Shown: positions 14,250-23,794 of the stretch, piece after piece
Position numbering within the stretch: the stretch's first letter is position 1
Layout: every line of letters starts with the position of its first letter
NCBI GenBank assembly: GCA_016650115.1
Contig: JAENWI010000003.1
Span: forward strand, 1 to 25,351
DNA: 25,351 bases
Reading direction: 5' to 3'
DNA from: Peptostreptococcaceae bacterium
GTDB lineage: Bacteria; Bacillota; Clostridia; Peptostreptococcales; Anaerovoracaceae
The notes under the pieces: generated by a model
Seen by the model: the letters and a program-made list of their open reading frames with translations, nothing else
What the model was told of the DNA's origin: nothing
Database searches by the model: none
Translations under genes and position numbers: made by a program

Positions 14250-16799
14250 TTAAAAATGTGTCAGCATAGTTCTACTGATAATCTCATCTTGAACATCCTT
14301 ACAAAGTTCAACAAAGAATGCACTGTAACCTGCTACGCGAACAATCAGATCACGATAATCTTGTGGGTTCTTCTGTGCTGCAATCAAAGTTTCATTATCC
14401 AAATAATTGAACTGCATCTCTCCATTTCCGAAAACGCAAGCAGTACGTAGAAGTGTAAGAATACCCTCTTCGCCTTCTGGTGTATCTAAAAGACCTGCCA
14501 TAATCTTAAAGTTGTGAACCATTCCTATATTCATACTGTCACATGCCATCTTGGAAACAGATTTAATAGTAGCAGTCGGCCCCTTAGTATCTGCACCCTG
14601 AGTCGGACTGATACCATCAGACAACGGTGTCCAAGCCGCACGCCCATTAGCAGATGCACCAAGTAACTGACCAAAAGGTGTATTGTTTGAGATAGACAAA
14701 GTACCATGGCTTAACACTGAATAAAGAGTCTTAAACTTACGGTGTTCCCTCTCTGTAAAATTAATTAAATCAGAAGCAATCAGATCTACATAATCATCAT
14801 CATTACCGTACTTAGGAGCTTTCAAACAATCACTTTTCATCTGTTCATATCCAACAAATTCTGCTTTCAATCCTTCATTTAGTTGCTTCAAGGTATACTT
14901 TTTATCATCATATACTAACTTCTTGATAGCAGCCATAGAGTCTGTATGAGTAGCTAGCCCTGACCATACAACACCAGGTCCAAAGTTATACATAGCGCCC
15001 CCGGCAGAAACATCTTTACCACTCTCCATAGTACCCTCAAACATAATTGACATTAAAGGCTTTGGTGCTAGTTCTCTGTGTACACGTTGAGAAATAACAG
15101 TAGCAACACTTGTCCATTTTGTAACATATTTGATTTGTTCCTTAACAGCATTGTCGAACTGTTCATAAGTTTTGAAATTATCTAAGTCTCCCATATCAGG
15201 ACAAACTTGCTTTTTATACCATAGAGGAACACCGTGGTTTAGAACCATTTCGATACATATAGGCCACTGAGTATAAGCAGTTGAAGTCCACTGATACAAA
15301 CGTCCTGATTTCTGAGGTTCAACACAACCCATAAGGCAATAGTCACGGGAATCTTCTATAGAGCAACCTTTTGATAGCATAATCTTAATGTGAACATCGT
15401 CAAAATGGCAAGCTGGGAATCCCATACCAGCACGAATAACGTCAACAATTTTCTTCATATACTTCCTAGGTGACTTATTGTGAATACGTGTAGCCAAAGA
15501 TGGTTGATAAATTTTAACATGACGAACAGTATCCATTAGTAAGTAAGTTAGGTCATTTGTTGCATCAAGACCCTCACGAGTAACACCACCAACACACATA
15601 TTTACAAATGGCTGATACCCTGCAAAGAACTTAGAACCTCCTTCACTTGTAATCCACATCATTTCAGACATTTTAATAAGCATGCTACCAGCTAACTCGA
15701 ATGCTTCAAACTCAGTCATACGACCCTCTTCTATATCTGCCTTATAGAATGGATACATATATTGATCAACACGACCTATAGACATACCAGTTTGGTTCTC
15801 CTCAACTACAAGAAGTGATTCAATAGTCCAAACGGACTGAATTGCTTCCCAGAAATTACGAGGCTTATGTGCAGGAACATGTGCATTAACTTCGGAAATT
15901 CTCATTAATTCTGCCTTACGCTTAGGATTGGATTCTTTAGCAGCTAGTTGCGCCGCATAATCAGATAAACGCTTCGCATAAATCATAACGCCTTCAGTAG
16001 TATCGATAACGGACTTATAATAATAAATTTTTTCAATATCATCAGGATTTTCGTAATTTAGCTTTTCCAAATGATCCTTTGCTTCCTGCTGAATATCGAG
16101 CATTCCCTTCTTCATAAGAATTACATCATATCCAGGGTTTGAATCTCCACCACCGTTGATTGCATGGTAAGAGCAATCTGAAACAAAAGATTCGCCGGAA
16201 AGTTCCCAAACGCCTGCCTCGCGATACTGATCTTCACAATATTCATCAACGGATTTCCCCTTCCAGAAAGGGAAAAGTTCTTCAATCATATACTTTTTAT
16301 CCTCGTCAGAGATATAAAAAGGATCTTGAGGTCGCGTTCCAATAGTATCAATTTCATCTTCCATCCATCTCCATGCAATATCAGGAGAACAAGCTCCAGC
16401 ACGAGGTGCCCCACAAGGTGCCCCTACAATTAGTTCATCGTCTTGAATTACTAAAGGTGCTGTCTCACAACTGTAGCGGAAACTTTTACCACGGAATATG
16501 GTTTTAGGCATACCAGGATTTTCTTTTGCAATCTTAGTAATAGCCCGGGCACGATATGTAGTGATGGTAGGTGTCCATTTCATATAGTTATCTTTCAGTT
16601 TCTTTAGACGTTCTGTAATTCCATCTGGAACTCCTCCATCATTATCTCCAGATGCCAAACAAGTGCCAGAGTTTCCTACATCTTTTTTTGTAATTTCTTT
16701 TGAAACTCCTTCAAACATCTTCATTAATGATGCTCGTTCTTCTGATGACATACTTTTAGTAGCTTCTGCAAATTTACTTGAAAATTCACGAATATCCAT
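14250..16799 (-). CDS. cutC: CutC choline trimethylamine-lyase (glycyl radical enzyme)
   Basis: Cleaves choline to trimethylamine and acetaldehyde. Start choice: the frame opens with a TTG at 16814, but GGAGG lies inside that stretch, so the ATG at 16799 is right; 849 residues. It is close in sequence to my recollection of Desulfovibrio alaskensis CutC, offset by +3. The catalytic Cys492 and base Glu494 are in GCVEPQKSGR, the radical Gly824 in VRVAGYSAFF. Choline-pocket residues remembered from that structure are kept: Tyr211 and Asp219 (SYHAINGGGDSNPGYD), Phe398, Thr505 and Tyr509. The short N-terminus places it with type I lyases; the first 20 residues are amphipathic and may direct encapsulation. 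Its leader (16815-16905) holds a 6-bp hairpin (16820-16836) just before the ribosome binding site. Confidence 0.96.
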   Translation of the reverse strand: MDIREFSSKFAEATKSMSSEERASLMKMFEGVSKEITKKDVGNSGTCLASGDNDGGVPDGITERLKKLKDNYMKWTPTITTYRARAITKIAKENPGMPKTIFRGKSFRYSCETAPLVIQDDELIVGAPCGAPRAGACSPDIAWRWMEDEIDTIGTRPQDPFYISDEDKKYMIEELFPFWKGKSVDEYCEDQYREAGVWELSGESFVSDCSYHAINGGGDSNPGYDVILMKKGMLDIQQEAKDHLEKLNYENPDDIEKIYYYKSVIDTTEGVMIYAKRLSDYAAQLAAKESNPKRKAELMRISEVNAHVPAHKPRNFWEAIQSVWTIESLLVVEENQTGMSIGRVDQYMYPFYKADIEEGRMTEFEAFELAGSMLIKMSEMMWITSEGGSKFFAGYQPFVNMCVGGVTREGLDATNDLTYLLMDTVRHVKIYQPSLATRIHNKSPRKYMKKIVDVIRAGMGFPACHFDDVHIKIMLSKGCSIEDSRDYCLMGCVEPQKSGRLYQWTSTAYTQWPICIEMVLNHGVPLWYKKQVCPDMGDLDNFKTYEQFDNAVKEQIKYVTKWTSVATVISQRVHRELAPKPLMSIMFEGTMESGKDVSAGGAMYNFGPGVVWSGLATHTDSMAAIKKLVYDDKKYTLKQLNEGLKAEFVGYEQMKSDCLKAPKYGNDDDYVDLIASDLINFTEREHRKFKTLYSVLSHGTLSISNNTPFGQLLGASANGRAAWTPLSDGISPTQGADTKGPTATIKSVSKMACDSMNIGMVHNFKIMAGLLDTPEGEEGILTLLRTACVFGNGEMQFNYLDNETLIAAQKNPQDYRDLIVRVAGYSAFFVELCKDVQDEIISRTMLTHF

Positions 16800-16905
16800 A
16801 ATTCTTACCTCCAATTATTTCAGATTTTTTATCTGATTTTATAGTCTTTACTGATTGTTTCTATTTTCATCTATTACTTATCATTTTCCATACACATCTA
16901 CGCGT

Positions 16906-18396
16906 CTATTTAATCTCTTGGAGAACCTTTTTTAAAATATTCTGCAATATCTGTATGTCCTCCGAATTATACTCTGATAGCTCTTTGGCCACTGGATATG
17001 GAGTTTTTTTCTCTACATGTACTCCATTAATAATATCCTCTATATTCCGAACACCATATCCTACTTTTCTGATATAAATAAGATTCATTGGTGAAACATT
17101 ATCAGAAGTCATTCCGATACCCGCCGATCCACTACCTAAAGTCAAAGCAGGGAACAAATTAGTTGTAGCTCCCATGCTACCAAAGACAGCAGGAGTATTA
17201 ACAAGCACCCTACCCACTGGTTTTTTTAATGCAAACTGACGAATCACCTCTTCGTCTTTTGAATGCATAACAAGGGTATGTCCATGCCTCTCGCTTAAAA
17301 GTAGCTCAATGCACTTTTCACAAGCATGCATCCAATTATCTTCAATGTAGTAAGCCAACACTGGACAAAGCTTTTCTTTCGAATAAGGATTAGTATCGGA
17401 AACATATTTCTGCTCAGAAATTAGAAGTACCGTACCCCTAGGAACATAAAAGCCTGCTCTTTTAGCCAATTCTTGTGCGGATTTCCCTATCAATTCTGAG
17501 TTCAAACTACCATCAGAATGATAAAAGAGAGAACCTAACTTTTCTACTTCTTCCTCTGTCATAAAATATGCCCCATTACTTTGTAGCTCAAGTTTTACAT
17601 CAGCTTCAATACAGCCATCTACAACAATAGATTGTTCCGCCCCTGATACAATTCCATTATCAAAAGTTTTACTAGCAATAATATCCCTCACTGCTTGCAC
17701 AATGTCAGCTGTGCGTTCAATAAATGCCGGTCCATTGCCAGTTCCTCCATAAATCACAGGTTTTCCAGACTTATATGATTCATTAAGCATTCCAGGTACA
17801 CCTGTATTCATAATCAAGGATGTTGCCTTATGATTCATTAGCTGGCTTGTCCCTGAAGGCGTCACCGTGTGTAAATATGCAAGCGCTCCTGCTGGAAGTC
17901 CAAATTCCTCAGCTGCGAGAATCATAATATCAAGTGCCTTGCAAATTGTTTTCTTCGCTCTAGGATGCGGAGAAAAGATAATCGCATTTCCTGATTTGAT
18001 TGCAATTAACACCTTATAGATGGTAGTGGAAACAGGACTAGTTGCAGGACATAATGCAATAATTACACCCACAGGTACACCTATATCCATGGTTTTGTTC
18101 TGAAGGTCCTCATCAATAATACCTACACAACGCATTCCACGAAGTTTAGTGAGTAAATACTCACATGCAAATTGATTTTTGATATATTTATCTTGCCATT
18201 TGCCATAATCAGTCTCATCCTGTGACATCTTTGCAAGTTCGCAGGCATATTTACCGATTTCTTCCGCCACATGCTCAACAATTTCATCTAGTTTTTCCTG
18301 TGGTAATGTTGCTAGTAGTTTTTGTGCTTCACTGGCATTTTCGGCAAGAATTCGAGATTCTTGGATAGAGATCAAATCATTGTCAATAATATTCAT
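16906..18396 (-). CDS. Acylating aldehyde dehydrogenase homologue with Ser at the catalytic Cys position
   Basis: A 496-residue paralogue of the enzyme at 5267-6778, alignable from the first residue. It keeps the nucleotide-binding regions (IKSGNAIIFSPHPRAKK, GGTGNGPAFIE) and the tail helix (EDIQILQNILKKVLQEIK), a likely encapsulation peptide. The active-site segment reads FDNGIVSGAEQSI where the paralogue has FDYGTICASEQSI, so the nucleophile is Ser251 (codon TCA at 17644-17646). Cys-to-Ser by TGT/TGC to TCA needs two base changes, and the frame is otherwise open, so this looks like an established variant, not recent decay. Probably inactive as a dehydrogenase; a structural or regulatory partner, or a different activity, is possible. 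Confidence 0.9.
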   Translation of the reverse strand: MNIIDNDLISIQESRILAENASEAQKLLATLPQEKLDEIVEHVAEEIGKYACELAKMSQDETDYGKWQDKYIKNQFACEYLLTKLRGMRCVGIIDEDLQNKTMDIGVPVGVIIALCPATSPVSTTIYKVLIAIKSGNAIIFSPHPRAKKTICKALDIMILAAEEFGLPAGALAYLHTVTPSGTSQLMNHKATSLIMNTGVPGMLNESYKSGKPVIYGGTGNGPAFIERTADIVQAVRDIIASKTFDNGIVSGAEQSIVVDGCIEADVKLELQSNGAYFMTEEEVEKLGSLFYHSDGSLNSELIGKSAQELAKRAGFYVPRGTVLLISEQKYVSDTNPYSKEKLCPVLAYYIEDNWMHACEKCIELLLSERHGHTLVMHSKDEEVIRQFALKKPVGRVLVNTPAVFGSMGATTNLFPALTLGSGSAGIGMTSDNVSPMNLIYIRKVGYGVRNIEDIINGVHVEKKTPYPVAKELSEYNSEDIQILQNILKKVLQEIK

Positions 18397-18450
18397 TTCT
18401 GAAGCCTCTTTTCATTTTCATTAAATAAATACCGTCATATCAGCCACACA

Positions 18451-19065
18451 TTAAGGATTCAAAGTTTCAAGCGAATAAAGTCCAATAATTTTTTCAAGTT
18501 CTTGATGCGGACTTGCAATAACAATTGAGCTATAAACTTCAGCACCCATATCCTCTACAGCTCTTGTACCAGCATCTACAGCAGCTTTACATGCTCCTAC
18601 ATCTCCGCGAACTAACACAGAAATATAACCGGAAGCTACATTTTCGAAACCAATCAATTCAACATCTGCAGCTTTACACATTGCATCTGCAGCCTCCAAA
18701 ACAAAAACTATACCAAATGTTTCTATTAAACCTAAAGCTCTGTATTTGGTCTTCGGTGATGCCTTCTCAGTATCGCTGAGTTCATATATTGAAACAACTC
18801 CTCCAATATCTTTAATGGGACGTGGCATAACATTTTGCGCTGTTAATGTACCTATTGCTGCTGCAGCAACAGCTCCTGCTTCCACAGACGCCTTAACAGC
18901 ACCAACATCACCCTTTACCATAATTGTAACAAGAGTGGACCCTATGTTTTCATATGCTACCAGATCAACATTAGCTGCCTTAAGCATTTTATCCGCCGCT
19001 TCAAATGCAGGAACCATCCCTATTGTTTCAATAAGCCCTAATGCTTCTTCTCCATAATACTTCAC
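18451..19065 (-). CDS. Tandem BMC-domain (BMC-T) trimeric shell protein
   Basis: A 204-residue shell protein with two PduA-like BMC domains in ordinary order: residues 8-92 (ALGLIETIGMVPAFEAADKML to NVMPRPIKDI) and about 112-198 (ALGLIETFGIVFVLEAADAM to SIVIASPHQEL), joined by a Ser/Thr/Lys linker. It starts with GTG at 19065 behind GGGGG with 8-nt spacing; no nearer ATG aligns with the domain. Trimers of such proteins mimic hexamers and may have larger or asymmetric pores. As the first gene after the long leader, it opens the main operon. Confidence 0.92.
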   Translation of the reverse strand: MKYYGEEALGLIETIGMVPAFEAADKMLKAANVDLVAYENIGSTLVTIMVKGDVGAVKASVEAGAVAAAAIGTLTAQNVMPRPIKDIGGVVSIYELSDTEKASPKTKYRALGLIETFGIVFVLEAADAMCKAADVELIGFENVASGYISVLVRGDVGACKAAVDAGTRAVEDMGAEVYSSIVIASPHQELEKIIGLYSLETLNP

Positions 19066-19110
19066 TTAATATTCCCCCTTTTATATTGTTTTCGTGGACT
19101 TTTTTAATAC

Positions 19111-19361
19111 GCACTCATTAGAAATTTCTTTGCAGAGTTTAATTCATCCTTAGGTTCCTTATAATTCAACTTTACTTAAGCGATACATTATAAAACGTTT
19201 TCTTAACAATCCGTTACGACTAAGATACTATCTGTCTATATATTAATAATAACAAAGTAAGACATTTTTTCATGGCATAAAGCGCGTTATTTTACATCAT
19301 TATATCTACTAATTTTCCGAAGTTTTTGTACTATCGTTACTTTATTGTACTAATAGTACAG
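19111..19361 (-). promoter_or_regulatory. Regulatory module 1, upstream of the main shell/enzyme operon
   Basis: Reading leftward: two TAGTACAA repeats (19345-19352 and 19326-19333 on the minus strand) start 19 bp apart. The right one belongs to a 7-bp inverted repeat with a 1-nt centre (19346-19360). About 50 bp on comes TTTATGCCATG (19271-19281), then an AT-rich stretch likely holding the -10. AAAACGTTTT (19192-19201), a cre-like palindrome, lies in the leader. The whole block resembles module 2. Tandem repeats at this spacing suit an AraC-type activator such as the response regulator at 2930. The leader to the GTG start is about 200 nt. No other gene is seen in 19066-19428. Confidence 0.75.
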
Positions 19362-19428
19362 AATACTCAGTTAAATCATCATCTATGATGTTAAAATATC
19401 GTTAAAATAAGACGAATCCGAAAAATCA

Positions 19429-19695
19429 TTAATCCTTAATAAAATTATTAATTGTAGCTGCGCCTTCATCATTTGCATGATAGTAAATCCTTAAATTACC
19501 CGACTTATCCATATCACAACTTTTTTCTTCTATAAGACCATTTGCTTCAGCTGTCATTAAAGCCGAGATAACAGAGTTTTTCTTAAAAGCTTTGAAGTTA
19601 CCATATTTACCTTTTAAGGCTTCAATAACGTCGTCTGCACATGCTCCTTTAACTTTTGTAAAATGTTTTAAAATAGCATAATTAAGTGGTTTCAT
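19429..19695 (-). CDS. Small winged-helix-like protein, function unknown
   Basis: An 88-residue protein I do not recognise by name. It has three helices (LNYAILKHFTKVKG, ADDVIEALKGKYGN, KKNSVISALMTAEANGLIEE) followed by a strand-turn (LRIYYHANDEG) and a last helix, a pattern like a stand-alone winged helix-turn-helix without an effector domain. It starts 5 nt after the transporter stop, with its GGGAGG site inside the transporter's last codons, so the two are coupled. It may be a small DNA-binding regulator or a transporter partner. Confidence 0.75.
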   Translation of the reverse strand: MKPLNYAILKHFTKVKGACADDVIEALKGKYGNFKAFKKNSVISALMTAEANGLIEEKSCDMDKSGNLRIYYHANDEGAATINNFIKD

Positions 19696-19699
19696 ACAA

Positions 19700-20788
19700 T
19701 TAAGCCTCCCTTTTTTTTAATATATCCAATGGATTCATTGCGATTATCCATATACCAATTGCCATTAATACAGCACAAAACCATGATATTGGGGAAAGTG
19801 ACCACCCATCTATTCCGAAGCCCACACCAAGTATTAGCCAGCAGAATAACGGTCCGAAGAAAGAGTACGTGCCATTAGTTGCCATACCAAGCGCAACACC
19901 AGTCATACTAGAACTCTTATACCAAGTCATATATGAAAGATAAGCACAAAGACCACTAACAATAAACCAAATCATAGCAGGACCACTTGTAAATGCTTGA
20001 CCAATAACCTGGAATGAAAGACCTGCATTGCCTCCTATTAGAGCTATGATAGGAATAAATATAATTAAATTTGCAAGGCCTGATGTTGTCTGACGAATAG
20101 CAATACCAATCTCTGAATCTACCATCGATGTACTATAACCAGCTATACAGCCTTCAATACCCCAGCCAATAGCAGCTATAAATGCAGCTATAATGCCTAC
20201 CACTACACCTTTTTCTGCACCTCCAGTAATACTTGAAAAGCCAATCAAAGCACTTGCAGAAACACAGATAACAATACCTAAAGTCATACGTTTTGTTAAT
20301 TCTTGTTTGTATAAAACTCTGCCTAAAATAGCGCCAATAGCTGGGCAAAGGGCAGAAATCGGAACAATTATTGAACCGGCCGTTGCAAGACCAATAACAA
20401 AAGCTGAATTGGCAATAGGTCCTCCCAAAAGTGCAGCTAACATAATCATGCGGCCCGGTTTAGTATTAAGAGTTCTAAAGAAATCTCCAAGTTTACCTCT
20501 AATACCTGCCATAATTAATGCCCAAACTGCACTTAAAGTATCATTTACGCCACAACCAAGTGCACCAAGTACATATATAACCGCAAATGCAGATAAACCA
20601 GCTGTATTTTCACCATACCAATCGCTCCAAATCCCCTTTGACATAGCTAACGCCAAAAATGCCGCAAATATTCCATATGCAACACCTGAGAATAAACCAA
20701 TTGCAATTCCTTTTCTAAAAAATCCTGATAATAACTTTTTTTTAGCAACGACTATTGCCGCATTATCTGCTACTACTGCTTCCGACAT
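19700..20788 (-). CDS. Multi-pass DMT-type transporter, probable choline uptake
   Basis: A 362-residue membrane protein with about ten hydrophobic segments, first at about residues 28-50 and last near 330-355 (SWFCAVLMAIGIWIIAMNPL). The architecture and the repeated halves fit the drug/metabolite transporter superfamily; a known choline carrier, LicB, belongs to this superfamily. The N-terminal 25 residues are cytoplasm-like with a Lys pair. It has its own copy of the regulatory module that also precedes the lyase operon, so it is co-regulated with choline breakdown. Choline as substrate is inferred; another amine or alcohol, or trimethylamine export, cannot be excluded. Confidence 0.82.
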   Translation of the reverse strand: MSEAVVADNAAIVVAKKKLLSGFFRKGIAIGLFSGVAYGIFAAFLALAMSKGIWSDWYGENTAGLSAFAVIYVLGALGCGVNDTLSAVWALIMAGIRGKLGDFFRTLNTKPGRMIMLAALLGGPIANSAFVIGLATAGSIIVPISALCPAIGAILGRVLYKQELTKRMTLGIVICVSASALIGFSSITGGAEKGVVVGIIAAFIAAIGWGIEGCIAGYSTSMVDSEIGIAIRQTTSGLANLIIFIPIIALIGGNAGLSFQVIGQAFTSGPAMIWFIVSGLCAYLSYMTWYKSSSMTGVALGMATNGTYSFFGPLFCWLILGVGFGIDGWSLSPISWFCAVLMAIGIWIIAMNPLDILKKREA

Positions 20789-20924
20789 AATATTACCTCC
20801 AATATTTTTATTGTTTTACCAAAAGACCTCATTTTAATAAAGTCTTTCAGACCTTTTCGTATATTCTAGATTATGTATTATTAGAACTTGCGATTAATTC
20901 TGCCTCCCCCCATTCTTATTCACA

Positions 20925-21176
20925 TATTAATTAGAATCTTTTTTACAGAGCTCTATGCAACTTTAGCTTCTCTAGAACTTAGTTTTGCTTAATCAAGGAA
21001 TTGTAAAACGTTTTCAGCAATATTATATTACCACCTTAAACTACTAATCACTCTATGTTAATAATAACTGAATAAGGCATTTTTTCATGGCATAAACTTC
21101 AATATTTTAATGCATTATATCCGTTTTTTTTTTTTAGTTTTTGTACTATTGTTACTTTATTGCACTAATAGTATTA
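20925..21176 (-). promoter_or_regulatory. Regulatory module 2, upstream of the transporter
   Basis: Nearly a copy of module 1 over about 250 bp. The repeats are TAGTACAA (21141-21148) and TAGTGCAA (21160-21167), again 19 bp apart. TTTATGCCATG is at 21086-21096, followed by a string almost identical to module 1 (AAAAAATG, then GTTATTATTAA). AAAACGTTTT is at 21005-21014, 136 bp from the operator versus 134 bp in module 1. Such conservation in a non-coding region implies duplication and kept function. The gap 20789-21349 has no gene besides this and the terminator at 21244-21284. Confidence 0.75.
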
Positions 21177-21243
21177 TATTTTAGGCACACAAATACCTAG
21201 AATCAAGGAATTGTTGTAGCATATCTAAATGTAATTTCACCAC

Positions 21244-21284
21244 TTAAAAGAGACTACACAACATTTTTGCGTAGTCTCTTTTAA
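21244..21284 (-). terminator. Terminator hairpin after the second CutC-like gene
   Basis: A perfect 14-bp stem (TTAAAAGAGACTAC with GTAGTCTCTTTTAA) with a 13-nt loop lies about 65 nt after the gene stop. The U-tract is short (four T residues in the stem base), but the stem is strong. It would keep second-lyase transcription from running into the transporter promoter. Confidence 0.8.
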
Positions 21285-21349
21285 TCCCATTGTTTCCTTA
21301 ATTTGTTTTCACGGTCTTATCTATCGGTCCATTTTTCAATTGGTACAGA

Positions 21350-23734
21350 TTACTCTATTACTGTACGGCTAATGATTTCATCCTGTACTTCCTTGCAAAG
21401 TTCAACAAAGAAGGCACAGTAACCAGCAACACGTACAATAAGATCCCGATATTCTTCTGGGTGTAGTTGGGCTTGTTTTAATGTTTTGTTATCGACGCAA
21501 TTGAATTGCATCTGAGCATTGCCCAAAACGGAGGCGGTACGTAGCAGGGTAATTAATCCCTCCCTGCCTTCCGGAGTATCCAAAGAATTAGCGGTTATTT
21601 TAAAATTATGAGCCATGCCAAGACTCATTGATTCAACATTAATCTTGGATACAGACTTAATGGTTGCCGTGGCCCCTTTTTTATCAGCACCCTGAGAAGG
21701 ACTCATTGCATCAGACAGTGGCAGACCGGAAAGGCGCCCGTTGGGTGTTGCTCCAATCATCCCTCCAAGAGGTGTGTTAAATGACTGGGACAAAGTGCCA
21801 TGAATCTGTCTTGCATAAAGTGACTTGTGCTGATTGATTCTGTGTTCAGTATAATCGACAATGTCGGCGGCAATTAGATCGGCATAGTTGTCGTCATTAC
21901 CGTATTTAGGTGCATTAAGGCAGTCACTGAGTATTTGTTCATACCCTTCCCAATTGGCATCAAGGGCATTTTTAATATCTGCAAGCGTATATTTTTTATC
22001 ATCATAAACAAGTTTTTTAATCGCAGCCATACTGTCAACATAAGTACCCAATCCTGCAAATATTGTTCCCGGCCCTTCATAAAGAACAGCTCCACCGGCA
22101 GTCACATCTTTACCGGTTTGCATGCAACCGTCAACAAATAGTGACATATAAGGAGTAGGCGTAACATCTCTGAAAACTTTCTGAATTAGAACAGCACCCC
22201 TGGAATTCATTTCCAGCAAATAGTCTAGCTGTCGTTTCACAGCAGCATCAAATTGTTCATAAGTGGTCAATGCCTCTAATTCACCGGTATCCAGCCACTG
22301 CTTGCTTCCATAGGACATAAGAGCGCCACGATTGAATACCATTTCAATAGTAATCGGCCATTGTGTAAAGCCACCCGCTGTCCACTGGTGGATACGTCCG
22401 GATTTTTGCGGTTCCACACATCCCATAAGGCTATAGTCACGGGCGTCTTCAAAATCAAAGCCTTTCCTGAGCATCATTTTGATATGTGCATCATCAAAAT
22501 GGCATGCAGGCATACCACCACCAGCTTTGATAATCCCCACAATTTTTTCTAAATAACGATGTGGAGATTGATTGTGGATACGACAGGCAAGAGATGGTTG
22601 ATAGACTTTAACTCTTTCAACGGCATCCATAATTAGATATGTTAATTCGTTGGTGCCATCTCCCCCCTCACGTTTCAGTCCACCTACACACATATTGATA
22701 AAAGGCATATATCCCGCAAAATATTTAGCGCTGGCTTCCGGTGTATACCAAATCATTTCTGAGCATTTGATCATGAAACAACCCATCAATTCAAAAGCCT
22801 GCTCTTCGCTTAGCGTTCCATTCTCAATATCTGACGCATAGCAAGGCAACATATACTGGTCAATACGTCCCAGTGATGTACTGCATTGATTCTCTTCCAT
22901 CAAAAACAGTGACTGTATTGTCCAAATCGACTGCAATGCTTCCTGAAATGTTTCCGGTGGATTAGCCGGCACACGAGCATTGACCTCTGCTATCTTTTCC
23001 AGTTCTGCTTTACGCTTTGGATCCTGTTCCTTTTCGGACTGTTCCTGTGCATATGCCGAAAGACGAGCGGCATATGTTAGAATTCCCTCACAGGTTTCTA
23101 TTGACGCCTGATAAAAGGAAATTTTATCCTTGTCTTCGGCTCTGTCAGTGGATGATCCGGCAAGATAAGCTTCTGCTTCAGCTTTTACGCCGCAAATGCC
23201 CTTTTTAAAAAGGATGATATCATAGCCCGGACTAGTATCCCCGCCACCACTTGTCATGTGGTAGGTCAAATCACTTATGCACGCTTCGGCACCGAATTCT
23301 CACAAATCTTCTTTACGAAAAGCTTTCTCGCATTCCTCCGCTAGAGATTTACCTTCCCAAAATGGGAACAATTCCTCTTGCATAATCTTCTTGTCTTCCT
23401 CGCTGATAAAGTAAGGATCCTGTGATCTAGTGCTGATGGTGTCAATTTCATCACGAACCCACTCCCATGCGGTATCTGGCGAAAATGAACCGGCCCGAGG
23501 TTTGCCACAAGGGTGGCCGACAATAAGCTCTTGTTCTTGTATAAGCATCGGAGCAGTTTCACATGCTCTCCTGAATCCTTTGGCCCTGAGCACGTTCCTT
23601 GGAAGATCAGGATACTTTTTTGCAATTTCGGTAAACGCCAAGGCACGACCAATGGTAATGCTTGGCTTTGCATTAAAATATGCATCTTTAAGATGTTGAA
23701 GACGTTTAGGTAAATCTGACTTATTCTGTGTCAT
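21350..23734 (-). pseudogene. Second CutC-like glycyl radical enzyme interrupted by one in-frame TGA
   Basis: The frame runs 795 codons from ATG at 23734 (GAGGAGG site) to the stop at 21350, broken only by TGA at codon 145 (23300-23302). Both flanks are collinear with CutC. It keeps the catalytic Cys439 and Glu441 (GCVEPQKSGR), radical Gly771 (VRVAGYCAFF), the Tyr/Asp pair (TYHMTSGGGDTSPGYD) and Thr452, but has Phe456 where CutC has Tyr509. The first ~50 residues of CutC are missing, so encapsulation may differ. The TGA sits exactly where CutC has Trp (REAGVW-E versus RKEDL-stop-E). Most likely a TGG to TGA nonsense change in a recent or strain-specific pseudogene; readthrough or sequence error remain possible. 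Confidence 0.88.
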
Positions 23735-23794
23735 AATATTCCTCCTCTAAATTCTGAGTACTCCCGGAAACTCTATACTTTCAAAATTTCCTAT

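Noticed and set aside
19271..19286. ATGGCATAAA motifs as sigma-54 promoters
   Set aside because: The GG and GC doublets are not at the 10-bp spacing of -24/-12 elements, and the motif would point away from the genes. No sigma-54 activator is present nearby.
23300..23302. TGA in the second lyase as selenocysteine
   Set aside because: The aligned residue is Trp, not Cys, and is not catalytic. The small hairpin just after it (TTCG/CGAA stem) begins 3 nt after the TGA and does not have the spacing of a bacterial SECIS element as I know it.
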